This document shows positions 9,247 through 18,240 of a stretch of DNA of 64,000 nt, piece by piece; the stretch's first letter is position 1; the number at the start of each line of letters is the position of its first letter. Where the stretch lies: NCBI RefSeq assembly GCF_000512915.1, contig NZ_CP007034.1, positions 1,612,001 through 1,676,000 of the forward strand, in the 5' to 3' direction. The position numbers were made by a program, and so were the translations under genes. This DNA comes from Barnesiella viscericola DSM 18177 (GTDB taxonomy: Bacteria > Bacteroidota > Bacteroidia > Bacteroidales > Barnesiellaceae). Below the pieces are notes generated by a model, which ran no database searches, was not told where the DNA came from, and was given only the letters and a program-made list of their open reading frames with translations.

Positions 9247-10518
9247 TTAGTCGATGATGTCAAAACCGCAGTAGGGCACCAGCACCTTCGGGATCTTGAT
9301 ACCCTCGGGGGTCTGGTTGTTTTCGAGCAATGCAGCCACGATACGGGGCAATGCCAAGGCACTGCCGTTGAGCGTGTGGCACAGGTGCATCTTCTTGTCG
9401 GCACCGCGGTAGCGGCAGTGCAGACGGTTGGCCTGATAGCTCTCGAAGTTGGATACGGAGCTCACTTCGAGCCAGCGTTTCTGGGCGGCCGAGAATACCT
9501 CGAAGTCGAAGGTGATGGCCGAGGTGAAACTCATGTCGCCACCGCACAGACGCAGGATATGCCAGGGCAATTCAAGGCGTTCTACCAAGCTCTGCACGTG
9601 GTCCTTCATCTCTTCCAGAGCCTCGTAAGAGTGGTCGGGGTGTTGTATTTGCACAATCTCCACCTTGTCGAACTGGTGCAGACGGTTCAATCCGCGCACG
9701 TCTTTGCCGTACGAACCGGCTTCGCGACGGAAGCAGGCCGAGTAGGCGGTATTCTTGATGGGGAGGTCGCTCTCGTTGAAAATCACGTCGCGGTAGAGGT
9801 TGGTCACCGGTACCTCGGCGGTAGGAATCAGGTAGAGGTCGTCCTCGTTGCAGTGGTACATCTGACCCTCTTTATCGGGCAGCTGTCCCGTGCCGTAACC
9901 CGATGCAGCGTTGACTACATAAGGCGGCTGTATTTCGAGGTATCCGGCCTCGCGGGCGGCATCGAGGAAGAACGAAATCAGGGCACGTTGCAGGCGGGCA
10001 CCTTTCCCTTTGTAGACGGGGAATCCGGCACCGGTAATCTTCACACCCAGTTCAAAGTCAATCAAATCGTATTTCTTGGCCAGCTCCCAGTGCGGCAGGG
10101 CATCTTCGGGCAGATTGGGCATAACGCCACCGGTCTTCTCGACAATGTTGTCGGCAGCGGTACGGCCCTCGGGCACCCCGGCATAAGGCAGGTTGGGGAC
10201 GGTTAACAGAATATCGGTAATCTCTTTCTCGGCCGATACCATCGACTCTTCGAGTGTTTTGGTCGACTCCTTGATGGCAGCCGTCTGAGCTTTCACGGCC
10301 TCGGCCTCCTCTTTCTTTCCGGCTTTCATGAGTTGCCCGGTCTGGGCGGCCAAGCCCTTCAACTCGGCCAGTTTCCCGTCGAGTTCGGCTTGCGAAGCAC
10401 GACGTATCTTATCCAGTTCGAGCACCCGGGTGATAGCCTCTCTCCCGTCGAAATGCTTGATAGCCAACCGGCGTATCACATCTTCGGGATTCTCTTTAAT
10501 GACACTTAATGTAAGCAT
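9247..10518 (-). CDS. serS: Serine--tRNA ligase
   Basis: This 423-residue protein is collinear with bacterial SerRS. An N-terminal helical hairpin (about 1-105) would grip the long variable arm of tRNA-Ser. The class II core follows, with motif 2 around CFRREAGSYGKDVRGLNRLHQF and motif 3 near the end (LNGSALALPRIVAALLENNQ). It charges tRNA-Ser with serine in the cytoplasm. The ATG start matches the family length. It is last in the leftward run, 29 bases after the YqeY-like gene. Confidence 0.97.
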   Translation of the reverse strand: MLTLSVIKENPEDVIRRLAIKHFDGREAITRVLELDKIRRASQAELDGKLAELKGLAAQTGQLMKAGKKEEAEAVKAQTAAIKESTKTLEESMVSAEKEITDILLTVPNLPYAGVPEGRTAADNIVEKTGGVMPNLPEDALPHWELAKKYDLIDFELGVKITGAGFPVYKGKGARLQRALISFFLDAAREAGYLEIQPPYVVNAASGYGTGQLPDKEGQMYHCNEDDLYLIPTAEVPVTNLYRDVIFNESDLPIKNTAYSACFRREAGSYGKDVRGLNRLHQFDKVEIVQIQHPDHSYEALEEMKDHVQSLVERLELPWHILRLCGGDMSFTSAITFDFEVFSAAQKRWLEVSSVSNFESYQANRLHCRYRGADKKMHLCHTLNGSALALPRIVAALLENNQTPEGIKIPKVLVPYCGFDIID

Positions 10519-10547
10519 AGTCTAAATTTCGTATATTGTATTCTCGT

Positions 10548-10997
10548 TTACGACAACAGTTCCTTTACTTTGGTCGAGATGGCACGACCGTCGGCACGAC
10601 CGGCCAGCTGCTTGGTGGCGACACCCATCACCTTGCCCATCTCCTGCGGGGTCTTGGCACCCACCTGGGCGATGATGGCTTTGAGGGCTTCGGTCAACTC
10701 CTCGTCGGTCATCTGCTTGGGCAGATAGGTTTCGATAACGGCAGCCTCGGCCAGTTCGGGTTCGGCCAGATCGGGACGGTTCTGCTCCGAGTAGATCTGA
10801 GCGCTCTCCTTGCGTTGTTTCACCATCTTGGCCAATATCTTCATCGCCGTCTCGTCCGACAGTTCGCCGTCGGCACCCTTGGCGGTTTTAGCTTCGAGAA
10901 ACTCTTTCTTGATACCCCGCAGGGCTTCGAGTCTTACCTTGTCTTTTGCCAGCATGGCACTTTTTATGTCGTTGCTGACCTGATCAAATAAATTCAT
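10548..10997 (-). CDS. GatB/YqeY domain-containing protein
   Basis: This 149-residue protein matches the stand-alone YqeY family. It opens with an N-terminal helical domain (LFDQVSNDIKSAMLAKDKVRLEALRGI). A C-terminal part with TYLPKQMTDEEL and GKVMGVATKQLAGRADGR corresponds to the tRNA-binding-like tail domain of GatB. It lacks the GatB catalytic core. The role in Bacteroidetes is not defined; an amidotransferase-like or RNA-linked role is only inferred. It is 26 bases after ftsZ and 29 before serS. Confidence 0.9.
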   Translation of the reverse strand: MNLFDQVSNDIKSAMLAKDKVRLEALRGIKKEFLEAKTAKGADGELSDETAMKILAKMVKQRKESAQIYSEQNRPDLAEPELAEAAVIETYLPKQMTDEELTEALKAIIAQVGAKTPQEMGKVMGVATKQLAGRADGRAISTKVKELLS

Positions 10998-11023
10998 CTT
11001 CTTCTATATTTTACAGGTTTCTA

Positions 11024-12259
11024 TCAAAATTTTATGGTGCGGCGACCACCGTTGCCGCTATCCTCGCGCTTCTCGCCCCCCTCGAAATTGTCGCGGAAGT
11101 CTTTGGGGCGGTCATAGGCGGGAGCCTTCTCGAGCTTGTCGATGAGCTCGTCGTTGTCGAGCTGGTCGGGACGCAACACGATGTATTGCGACTGGGCGAT
11201 GTGCTCGTCGGCATCGCCTCCGTACTCGCCTTTGAAGGTCAGGTCCGAGACCTCGAAACCGGTGGCCAGAATGGTAATCTTCACCTTCTTGCCCAGCGAA
11301 GAGTCGTGGGTGTAGCCCCAGATTACCTTCACCCGTTTCTTGAAGCGGGTCATGAAGGCACTCAACTCTTTCGACTCCTGAATGCGCAGCTCGTCCGACT
11401 CCTCGGGCGAGAAATAGAGGTTGAACAGCACCCGCTCCGAATCGTAGATGTCGCTCTCTTTGAGCAGCGGCGAAATCAAGGCATTCTGTATGGCCTTGCT
11501 CATGCGGTGTTCGCCTTCGCCCTCGCCGGTACTGATTACGGCAGCACCTCCGTTTTTAAGGGTGGTGCGCACATCGGCAAAGTCGAGGTTTATCTTACCG
11601 TTCTTCGACACCAGTTCGGCAATACTGCGGGCCGCGTTGGCCAAGGCGTCGTCGGCCTTGGAGAAGGCGTTGGTCCAGGAGAGGTCGGGATAGATTTTGC
11701 ACAACCGCTCGTTGTTGATGACCAGCAGGGCGTCGACGTGCTTGCGCATCTCCTCGACACCGGCAAAGGCCTGCAAAATCTTGGGCTCGCCCTCGAAGAG
11801 GAAAGGTATCGTGACGATACCCACCGTGAGCATGCCCTTCTCTTTGGCGATACGGGCCACGACGGGTCCGGCACCGGTACCGGTACCACCACCCATACCG
11901 GCGGTGATGAATACCATGCGGGTCTCGTCCTCGAACAGGGCCGAGATGCGGCCGTCCTTTTGCTCATACTCCTCGGCCAGGCGCTTTCCCTCTTCGGGTT
12001 CGCCCCCGGCACCTTCGTCGCCGATAGCCACCTTGATGGGCACCGGCGAGTCGCTCATGGCTTGGGGGTCGGTATTGCAAAGAGCCAGGCTCACTCCCTG
12101 GATATTCTGACGGTACATGTAATTGACGGCATTACCACCGCCGCCGCCTACACCCACTACCTTTATCTTGATAGGCTCGTCCTTCTTCTGTTCAACTCCG
12201 GGGACGATGAAGTCGGGTAACTGAGAGTTATTTATATCCATATCGTTCATGGCGTTCAT
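11024..12259 (-). CDS. ftsZ: Cell division protein FtsZ
   Basis: This 411-residue tubulin homologue polymerises with GTP into the division ring. Visible motifs are the N-terminal VVGVGGGGGNAVNYM loop, the tubulin signature GMGGGTGTGAGP and the NLDFADV T7 loop that completes the GTPase site of the neighbouring subunit. A variable linker rich in charged residues leads to a C-terminal peptide (RRTIKF) that would bind FtsA. In-frame ATGs at codons 1, 4 and 7 make the exact start uncertain by a few residues. The gene starts 3 bases after ftsA ends, consistent with coupled expression. Confidence 0.98.
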   Translation of the reverse strand: MNAMNDMDINNSQLPDFIVPGVEQKKDEPIKIKVVGVGGGGGNAVNYMYRQNIQGVSLALCNTDPQAMSDSPVPIKVAIGDEGAGGEPEEGKRLAEEYEQKDGRISALFEDETRMVFITAGMGGGTGTGAGPVVARIAKEKGMLTVGIVTIPFLFEGEPKILQAFAGVEEMRKHVDALLVINNERLCKIYPDLSWTNAFSKADDALANAARSIAELVSKNGKINLDFADVRTTLKNGGAAVISTGEGEGEHRMSKAIQNALISPLLKESDIYDSERVLFNLYFSPEESDELRIQESKELSAFMTRFKKRVKVIWGYTHDSSLGKKVKITILATGFEVSDLTFKGEYGGDADEHIAQSQYIVLRPDQLDNDELIDKLEKAPAYDRPKDFRDNFEGGEKREDSGNGGRRTIKF

Positions 12260-12262
12260 CTT

Positions 12263-13696
12263 TTAAAAATTATCGTTTTCATCATCGAGCAGCGTCTCGG
12301 CCTTCCGCAGCATGTCTTTCCACTTGCCGAAGAGACCGGGCCCTTTGGACTTTTCCTTCTCCTGTTTCTCCTTCTCCTTGCGCTCTTTCTCGCGCTTCTT
12401 CGCCTCCTCGGCTTCGCGCTTGCGCTGCTCTTTCTCCTCGCGTTTGCGACGTTCCTGCTCCTCGCGCTCCCGAGCCTTCTGCTCTTTCGGGTCGACCGGT
12501 TTTACCTCCTCTTCCGGAGCCTCGTCGTGCGGCTCGTCGACAGCCTTGGGCAGTACCGTCACGCAGTTCTCCCGGCCGCAATAGAGCAGACCCAGAATTT
12601 GCAGATAGTCGGCGCTCTTCGATTGCGAAGCCACGTCGAGCAGCATGTCTTGCCGCAGAGCTCCTTTGCGCACCCGAATGTCGCACTTCTCGGCCAGCAG
12701 TTCGGCCAGATTGGAGAGTTTGGCCGCGCCACCCACAATCACCATGCCGGCGCCCAGACTCTTGCGGTCGCACTTGGCATAATCGAAGTGGGCGTTGACG
12801 TTGGCCACAATCTCCTCGATACGGGCCTTGACCACCTTCGAGAGGTCGAGGCTCTTGATTTCGGAGAGGTTCTCGCCGCGCAGCGTGATGTTCGACTCCT
12901 CGCCCATCACCTTGGCCGAACCCAACCGCACCTTGAACGACTCGGCCTCGGGGCCGGTCACTTTGAGCGTCATGATGTCGCGCGTGATGTTCTGCCCGCC
13001 CAGCGGTATGGTCGAGAGGTAGCGCAGCAGTCCGTCCTTGTAAATCGATACGGTAGTCGTCTCGGCGCCGAAATCGACCAGCATGACACCGGCCTGACGG
13101 TCCTCGTTGCTCAGTGCCACATAGGCGGTCGAGAGGGCCGTGGGGATATAGCGAATGACCGAGGGTTCTCCCCGGAAGCATTGGGCTACGCTCCGTTTGA
13201 GTTCGTCGCGGGCGACAATCAGTTTCAGCCCCATTTTCAGGTTCGAGCCTTCCAGCTCCTCCCGTCCCGTGCGCAACTGGTCGTCGACCGTCACCTCGGT
13301 GCGGACCACCTCCAAGATGTCGGCCCCGGCGATAGGCATCTCGCGGGCCTCCTCCTGCAAGTGGCGGATTATCTCCTCGGTAATAATCGTACCCTCGGGA
13401 TAGTCGCGGCTGATCATGTGGTCCTCGGCATGCAGCGACTGACCGCCGATACCGACATAGACCTGTTTGATTTTTTTCGAGGTACTTATCCGGTTGTTCA
13501 GTTTCCGGATCAAGCGTTTTATCTTAGACGAAACATCGTCGGCATTGACCACGAAGCCTCGTTTCACACTGCCATTCAACGGTTCGGTATCTATGCCAAG
13601 CACAGTAACCACACCTTTCAGAGAGCGGGTTGCTATCGCGCCCGTAATCTTCGAGCTCCCGATCTCAATAGCTACTATGTATCTATCCGTATCCAT
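12263..13696 (-). CDS. ftsA: Cell division protein FtsA, with a long charged linker
   Basis: This 477-residue actin-like protein tethers FtsZ filaments to the inner membrane. The actin core spans about 5-385, with the phosphate loop YIVAIEIGSSKITG at the start, a SHS2 subdomain, VDFGAETTTVSIY and VIVGGAAKLSNL. Residues 388-452 form a run of Lys, Arg and Glu, probably a long single helix. The amphipathic membrane-targeting helix GLFGKWKDMLRKA (454-466) follows. Most FtsA proteins have a far shorter linker. The gene lies between ftsQ and ftsZ with 21- and 3-base gaps. Confidence 0.97.
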   Translation of the reverse strand: MDTDRYIVAIEIGSSKITGAIATRSLKGVVTVLGIDTEPLNGSVKRGFVVNADDVSSKIKRLIRKLNNRISTSKKIKQVYVGIGGQSLHAEDHMISRDYPEGTIITEEIIRHLQEEAREMPIAGADILEVVRTEVTVDDQLRTGREELEGSNLKMGLKLIVARDELKRSVAQCFRGEPSVIRYIPTALSTAYVALSNEDRQAGVMLVDFGAETTTVSIYKDGLLRYLSTIPLGGQNITRDIMTLKVTGPEAESFKVRLGSAKVMGEESNITLRGENLSEIKSLDLSKVVKARIEEIVANVNAHFDYAKCDRKSLGAGMVIVGGAAKLSNLAELLAEKCDIRVRKGALRQDMLLDVASQSKSADYLQILGLLYCGRENCVTVLPKAVDEPHDEAPEEEVKPVDPKEQKAREREEQERRKREEKEQRKREAEEAKKREKERKEKEKQEKEKSKGPGLFGKWKDMLRKAETLLDDENDNF

Positions 13697-13717
13697 ATTG
13701 TTATATTGTTATTTATT

Positions 13718-14455
13718 TCACCATTTTTTCCGGCGGGTACAAACCACCTGGTCCTTGAACTTCAACGAGACGGTGTCGTACATCGACCAGCCCGTCTGGT
13801 TGAAGACCTGTCGATAGACCTGCATCAGGTTATCGAGTTTCGCCTCATAATCCTGTGCCGAGCCCAACAGAATCGTCTGCCGTCCCACCCGGGGAATCAA
13901 CTCTATTTCATGACGCTCATTGACATAGATTTGTTCAATCTGAGCGTTCCAAAACGAGTCGTTGTAAATGTACCGGGCCAGCGGCAGCAGGTCGCTGTAA
14001 GTCATCACGCTGTCCACACACCCGGTGACCAGAGGCAAGTGAGCCCGATATTGAGCCCGGGCCACCATGCGACGCCCCTCGGTATCGACGTAGTAGTTGC
14101 CACCATTGGCCATGACCCGCATCACGGGCACGCGCTGGGTGACCTCGACACACACGATGCCCCCCGCTTTCTTATAACATTCGACCGAACCCAACACGCC
14201 GTTCAGCCGCAGGGTCCGCTCCATCTTCTCGGTGTCGATCTGGCTCAACGGTTTGCCGCAGGGATCCAAATCGTACTCCTCGATATATCCATACACATCG
14301 GCCGGTGAGACATAGTGCAGGGCAGCACTGTCGAGTATCTCGACCTGCAAGTCCCGGCACTTGTCTTCTGCCGCGTAGGAGCGGAGAATAAAGAACGAAA
14401 CAAACAGGTAGACAACGAGTACTACCATGAACAAAAATCTCAACAATACCTTCAT
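13718..14455 (-). CDS. ftsQ: Cell division protein FtsQ
   Basis: This 245-residue bitopic protein has one N-terminal membrane segment (about 5-25). A POTRA-type region starts near residue 33 (VEILDSAALHYVSPADVYGYI), and a beta-rich periplasmic domain carries VTQRVPVMRVMANGGNYYVDTEGR. This is the Bacteroidetes form of FtsQ/DivIB, which links early and late divisome proteins. Its ATG overlaps the murC stop by 4 bases. Sequence similarity in this family is low, so position between murC and ftsA is part of the evidence. Confidence 0.9.
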   Translation of the reverse strand: MKVLLRFLFMVVLVVYLFVSFFILRSYAAEDKCRDLQVEILDSAALHYVSPADVYGYIEEYDLDPCGKPLSQIDTEKMERTLRLNGVLGSVECYKKAGGIVCVEVTQRVPVMRVMANGGNYYVDTEGRRMVARAQYRAHLPLVTGCVDSVMTYSDLLPLARYIYNDSFWNAQIEQIYVNERHEIELIPRVGRQTILLGSAQDYEAKLDNLMQVYRQVFNQTGWSMYDTVSLKFKDQVVCTRRKKW

Positions 14456-15822
14456 TTCGCCTCCACAATCGACGCTATCTGGGGCAGCAGACGGTCTATG
14501 TCACCGGCCCCCATGGTCAATAAAACGTCAAAGTTACACTCTTTTATCCGTTCTAACAACTTTTCGCGCAAACAAAGTTCTTTCTCTCTGCACGTTATCT
14601 TGTCGAAAATAATCTGCGAGGTGACTCCCGGTATGGGCTGCTCGCGGGCCGGGTAGATATCAAGCAGGATAACCTGGTCGGCCATCGAGAGGGCCTCGGC
14701 AAACTGAGGGGCAAAGTCGCGGGTGCGGCTGTACAGATGGGGCTGGAAGATGACCGTGAGCTTGCGCCCGGGATAGAGCGCCCGCACCGAACGGATACTG
14801 GCCTTCAACTCGTCGGGGTGGTGGGCATAGTCGTCGATCATCACGCGGTCGTCGCGTTTCACCCAGAACTCAAACCGCCGTTTGGCTCCGCGGAACGAGG
14901 CCATGGCCCGGCGCATGTCGTCGTCGGTCACACCGTTCAACCGGGCAATCGCCATGGCGGCTACGGCATTCTCGATGTTGATGTCGACGGGGACTCCCAG
15001 CTCCACATCGGCCACCACGCCGTCGGGGGCCACGAAGTCGAACACGATGGTGCCGTTGCCTACCCGGATATTCCCGGCATGGAAATCGCCGCCGTCGCGG
15101 GCCGAATAGGAATAGACCTTAACCCCCTCCTGCACGCGAGGCACCAGCTTGATGCCCCGCTTCATGACCAGGCAGCCGCCCGGCTGTATGAGCGAGGTAA
15201 AGTGGGTGAAACTTTCGAGGTAGGCCTCCTCGGTACCGTAGATGTCGAGGTGGTCGGGGTCGGTAGCCGTCACCACGGCCATATAGGGGTGCAACCAGTG
15301 GAACGAGCGGTCATACTCGTCGGCCTCGATGACCGTGAAGGGCGAGTGGTCCGACAAGATGAGGTTGCTGTCGTAGTTGCGCAAGATACCGCCCAGAAAG
15401 GCGTTGCAGCCGATGGGCGACTCGTGGAAGATGTGGGCCGCCATACTCGACGTGGTGGTCTTGCCATGCGTTCCCGAGAAGCAGAGGCCCTTGCTCGACT
15501 GGGTGATGAGTCCCAGCAGCTCGGCCCGCTTGATTACCCGGAAACCCTGCTCCCTGAAATAGACCAGACCGACATGGGTGGCGGGAATGGCCGGCGTGTA
15601 CACGACCAGCGTCGTGGCCGGGTCGCGACAGTAATCGGGAATGAGGTCGACCGACTCGTCATAGACAATCTCCAACCCCTCGGCTTGGAGTTCGGCCGTC
15701 AGCGGCGAAGGGGTGCGGTCGTAACCGGCCACCCGGTAGCCCTTGGCCAGGAAATAACGCACCAGCGCACTCATACCGATACCGCCGGCGCCTATGAAAT
15801 AGAGTGAGGTATATGATTTCAT
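14452..15822 (-). CDS. murC: UDP-N-acetylmuramate--L-alanine ligase
   Basis: This 456-residue cytoplasmic Mur ligase adds L-Ala to UDP-MurNAc, the first step of stem-peptide synthesis. The N-terminal Rossmann loop YFIGAGGIGMSALVRY, the ATP loop SGTHGKTTTSSM (around 118), the EADEYDRSF segment and the YAHHPDELKASI motif of the C-terminal domain are all present. It overlaps murG by 4 bases at its start and ftsQ by 4 at its end. Length is normal for the family. Confidence 0.97.
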   Translation of the reverse strand: MKSYTSLYFIGAGGIGMSALVRYFLAKGYRVAGYDRTPSPLTAELQAEGLEIVYDESVDLIPDYCRDPATTLVVYTPAIPATHVGLVYFREQGFRVIKRAELLGLITQSSKGLCFSGTHGKTTTSSMAAHIFHESPIGCNAFLGGILRNYDSNLILSDHSPFTVIEADEYDRSFHWLHPYMAVVTATDPDHLDIYGTEEAYLESFTHFTSLIQPGGCLVMKRGIKLVPRVQEGVKVYSYSARDGGDFHAGNIRVGNGTIVFDFVAPDGVVADVELGVPVDINIENAVAAMAIARLNGVTDDDMRRAMASFRGAKRRFEFWVKRDDRVMIDDYAHHPDELKASIRSVRALYPGRKLTVIFQPHLYSRTRDFAPQFAEALSMADQVILLDIYPAREQPIPGVTSQIIFDKITCREKELCLREKLLERIKECNFDVLLTMGAGDIDRLLPQIASIVEAK

Positions 15823-16931
15823 TTCTTATCGACTATATCAAAGATTATATCGGCAATGCGCGCTGCCGAATCGCGCTGGGCCAGCAGGGCAATCTGCCGG
15901 CTCATCGACTGCAACTGCTCCTCGTCGTGCACGACCGAAAGGGCACAGGGCATCAACCGCTGACGGGCTTCGGCGTCGCGCACCAAGATAGCGGCCCCTT
16001 TCGACGAGAGGGCCTGGGCATTCTTGGTCTGATGGTCCTCGGCCACATTGGGCGACGGTACCAGAATCACCGGCTTGCCCAGCAGGCAGAGTTCCGAGAT
16101 AGAGCTGGCCCCGGCTCTCGAAATGACCAGGTCGGCTGCCTTGTAGGCCAGGTCCATGCGGGCGATAAAGGGCATCTGCTTGATGCAGGCTGGATTGCCC
16201 GCCGCGTCGAGCGCGGCACGAGCCCGCTGGTCAAACCGCTTGCCACACTGCCACACGAGTTGTACCCCGCTCTTCACAATCTCGGGAATCGACTCGACCA
16301 CGGCCGTGTTGAGCGTGAGGGCGCCCAGACTGCCGCCTATCAGCAGGATTGTCTTCTTGTGGGGGTCCAGTCCGAAAAATTCGCACGCCTCGTCGCGGGT
16401 CAACCGGTCGTCACACAAGTCCTGCCGCACCGGGTTGCCGGTGAGCACGATTTTATCGGCCGGAAAGAAGCGCTCCATACCCTCGTAGGCCACGCAGATG
16501 GCGCGAGCCTTCGAGGCCAGCAGCTTGTTGGTGACACCCGCATAGGAGTTCTGCTCCTGAATGAGAGTGGGTACTCCCCGGTGGGCTGCCGCCCACAGCG
16601 TGGGACCGCTGGCATAGCCACCTACCCCCACGGCCACGTCGGGGTTGAACTTGCGCACAATGCCCCGAGCCAGGCGCAGACTCTTGCCCAGACGCCACAG
16701 CACCTTGAAGTTGGCCAACAGGTTACTGCGGTTGAAACCGCTCACGGGCAGCCCCTCGATGGGGTATCCCGCCGCCGGCACCTTCTCCATCTCCATGCGG
16801 TTCTCGGCCCCGACAAACAGGATTTCGGCCTCGGGGCACCGGGCCTTTATCGCGTTGGCAATGGATATGGCGGGGAAGATATGTCCTCCCGTTCCACCGC
16901 CGCTAATCAATACTCTTATTGCTCGTTTCAT
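15819..16931 (-). CDS. murG: Lipid II synthase MurG (GlcNAc transferase)
   Basis: This 370-residue GT28 glycosyltransferase attaches GlcNAc from UDP-GlcNAc to lipid I on the inner face of the membrane. The N-terminal ISGGGTGGHIFPA loop, GVGGYASGP, and the donor-site motifs LLIGGSLGA and ISRAGASSISEL are intact. It lies 11 bases after ftsW and overlaps murC by 4. Confidence 0.97.
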   Translation of the reverse strand: MKRAIRVLISGGGTGGHIFPAISIANAIKARCPEAEILFVGAENRMEMEKVPAAGYPIEGLPVSGFNRSNLLANFKVLWRLGKSLRLARGIVRKFNPDVAVGVGGYASGPTLWAAAHRGVPTLIQEQNSYAGVTNKLLASKARAICVAYEGMERFFPADKIVLTGNPVRQDLCDDRLTRDEACEFFGLDPHKKTILLIGGSLGALTLNTAVVESIPEIVKSGVQLVWQCGKRFDQRARAALDAAGNPACIKQMPFIARMDLAYKAADLVISRAGASSISELCLLGKPVILVPSPNVAEDHQTKNAQALSSKGAAILVRDAEARQRLMPCALSVVHDEEQLQSMSRQIALLAQRDSAARIADIIFDIVDKK

Positions 16932-16942
16932 ACGACTGGTTA

Positions 16943-18223
16943 TTATGCTAAGTTGGTCGGATTCGCAGCCTGCAAATCCTCCGGCAAATCGGTTTCGCGT
17001 TCCGACTTGATATTATTTCCCGTATCCTTGACGGCATATCGGCTCACGCTGAGCATGACACCGAAGCCGAAACTCATCATCCAGATGGAGGTACCTCCCT
17101 TGCTGATCAGCGGCAACGGCTGACCCGAAACGGGGAATACCCCTACCACGATGGCCATGTTGAACAGGGCCTGCAACACAATCATCACCGCCATTCCCAT
17201 CACCAACAGGGCCGGGAAGGCTTTGGTACACCGCCGGGCGATGAGGCCGGCCCGCGCCAGAATCATGAGATAGACCAGCAACAGGCCCACACCACCGACA
17301 ACGAAACCCAGGTCCTCGATGATGATGGCATAGATGTAGTCGGAGAAGGCCAACGGCAATCGCGACGACTCCCGGCTGTTGCCGGGCCCTACGCCCGTGA
17401 TGCCGCCGTGAGCCATGGCCATGGCGGCCCGATGCTCCTGCAAGTTCTGCGGGGTGGTCTCCTTCTCATACTCGGGAGTGGGGTCGAAGAAGTCCTCCAA
17501 CCGGCTTTCCCAGGTAGACGAACGGGCTATCACCTTACCCCCCTTCTCCTCACCCGCGGCGGCAACGGCCTCGGTCTCGGCCGGCGCCTTCATCTCGGTG
17601 ATGAGGTCTTTGGCCTGCATCACCGCCAGAGCCAAGATGACATAGACCAGGAAGATACCTATCAGCTTGTACCACTCTACACCGCCGATGAGCATCATGC
17701 ACACGCTTATCCCGATGAACAGCAGGGTGTTGGTCAATCCCTGGGTAAAGAGCAGGCCGCTGAAAACCGTCACCAGCCCCACCACCCACAGGACGCCCTT
17801 CATGTTCACGCCCCGTTTGATCTGCGACTTGGCCAGCACCGTGGCCATGGCCAGCACGATGGTCACCTTGGCCACCTCCGACCCCTGCAACGAGATGCCC
17901 AGCACCGAGATGGTGCGCTTGGCACCGTTGATGGTATCGCCCCAAAAGAGGATACACACCAGCAGCAAGATGGCCAGCGGTATCATCACATAGGCCAGCA
18001 CCTTGAACCACTTGTAGTGAATCTTCGAGGTGACATAGGTAATGAGGAATCCCGAGAAGAGAAGCATCACATGCTTGATGATGGGCGAATAGACATCGCC
18101 TCCCGTAATCTCGCGGCTGATGGCGCTGTACACCTCAATCACCGAGACGATATACAAGATGATGATGATACCCCAAATATAGGGATCGCTTCGCCTGGAT
18201 TTCTCTACCGATTCGACATTCAT
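16943..18223 (-). CDS. ftsW: Lipid II polymerase FtsW (SEDS family)
   Basis: This 426-residue multi-pass membrane protein matches SEDS glycosyltransferases. The hydrophobic segments begin near residue 17, a large extracytoplasmic loop carries HGGITGVGPGNSRES, and the C-terminal part holds FPVSGQPLPLISKGGTS. It polymerises lipid II at the septum with the class B PBP encoded by ftsI in the same operon. A loop of about 55 residues with charged sequence (about 215-270) precedes the HGGITGVG motif. Spacing to murD is 17 bases. Confidence 0.96.
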   Translation of the reverse strand: MNVESVEKSRRSDPYIWGIIIILYIVSVIEVYSAISREITGGDVYSPIIKHVMLLFSGFLITYVTSKIHYKWFKVLAYVMIPLAILLLVCILFWGDTINGAKRTISVLGISLQGSEVAKVTIVLAMATVLAKSQIKRGVNMKGVLWVVGLVTVFSGLLFTQGLTNTLLFIGISVCMMLIGGVEWYKLIGIFLVYVILALAVMQAKDLITEMKAPAETEAVAAAGEEKGGKVIARSSTWESRLEDFFDPTPEYEKETTPQNLQEHRAAMAMAHGGITGVGPGNSRESSRLPLAFSDYIYAIIIEDLGFVVGGVGLLLVYLMILARAGLIARRCTKAFPALLVMGMAVMIVLQALFNMAIVVGVFPVSGQPLPLISKGGTSIWMMSFGFGVMLSVSRYAVKDTGNNIKSERETDLPEDLQAANPTNLA

Positions 18224-18240
18224 ATTCTCTTATCCTTATT

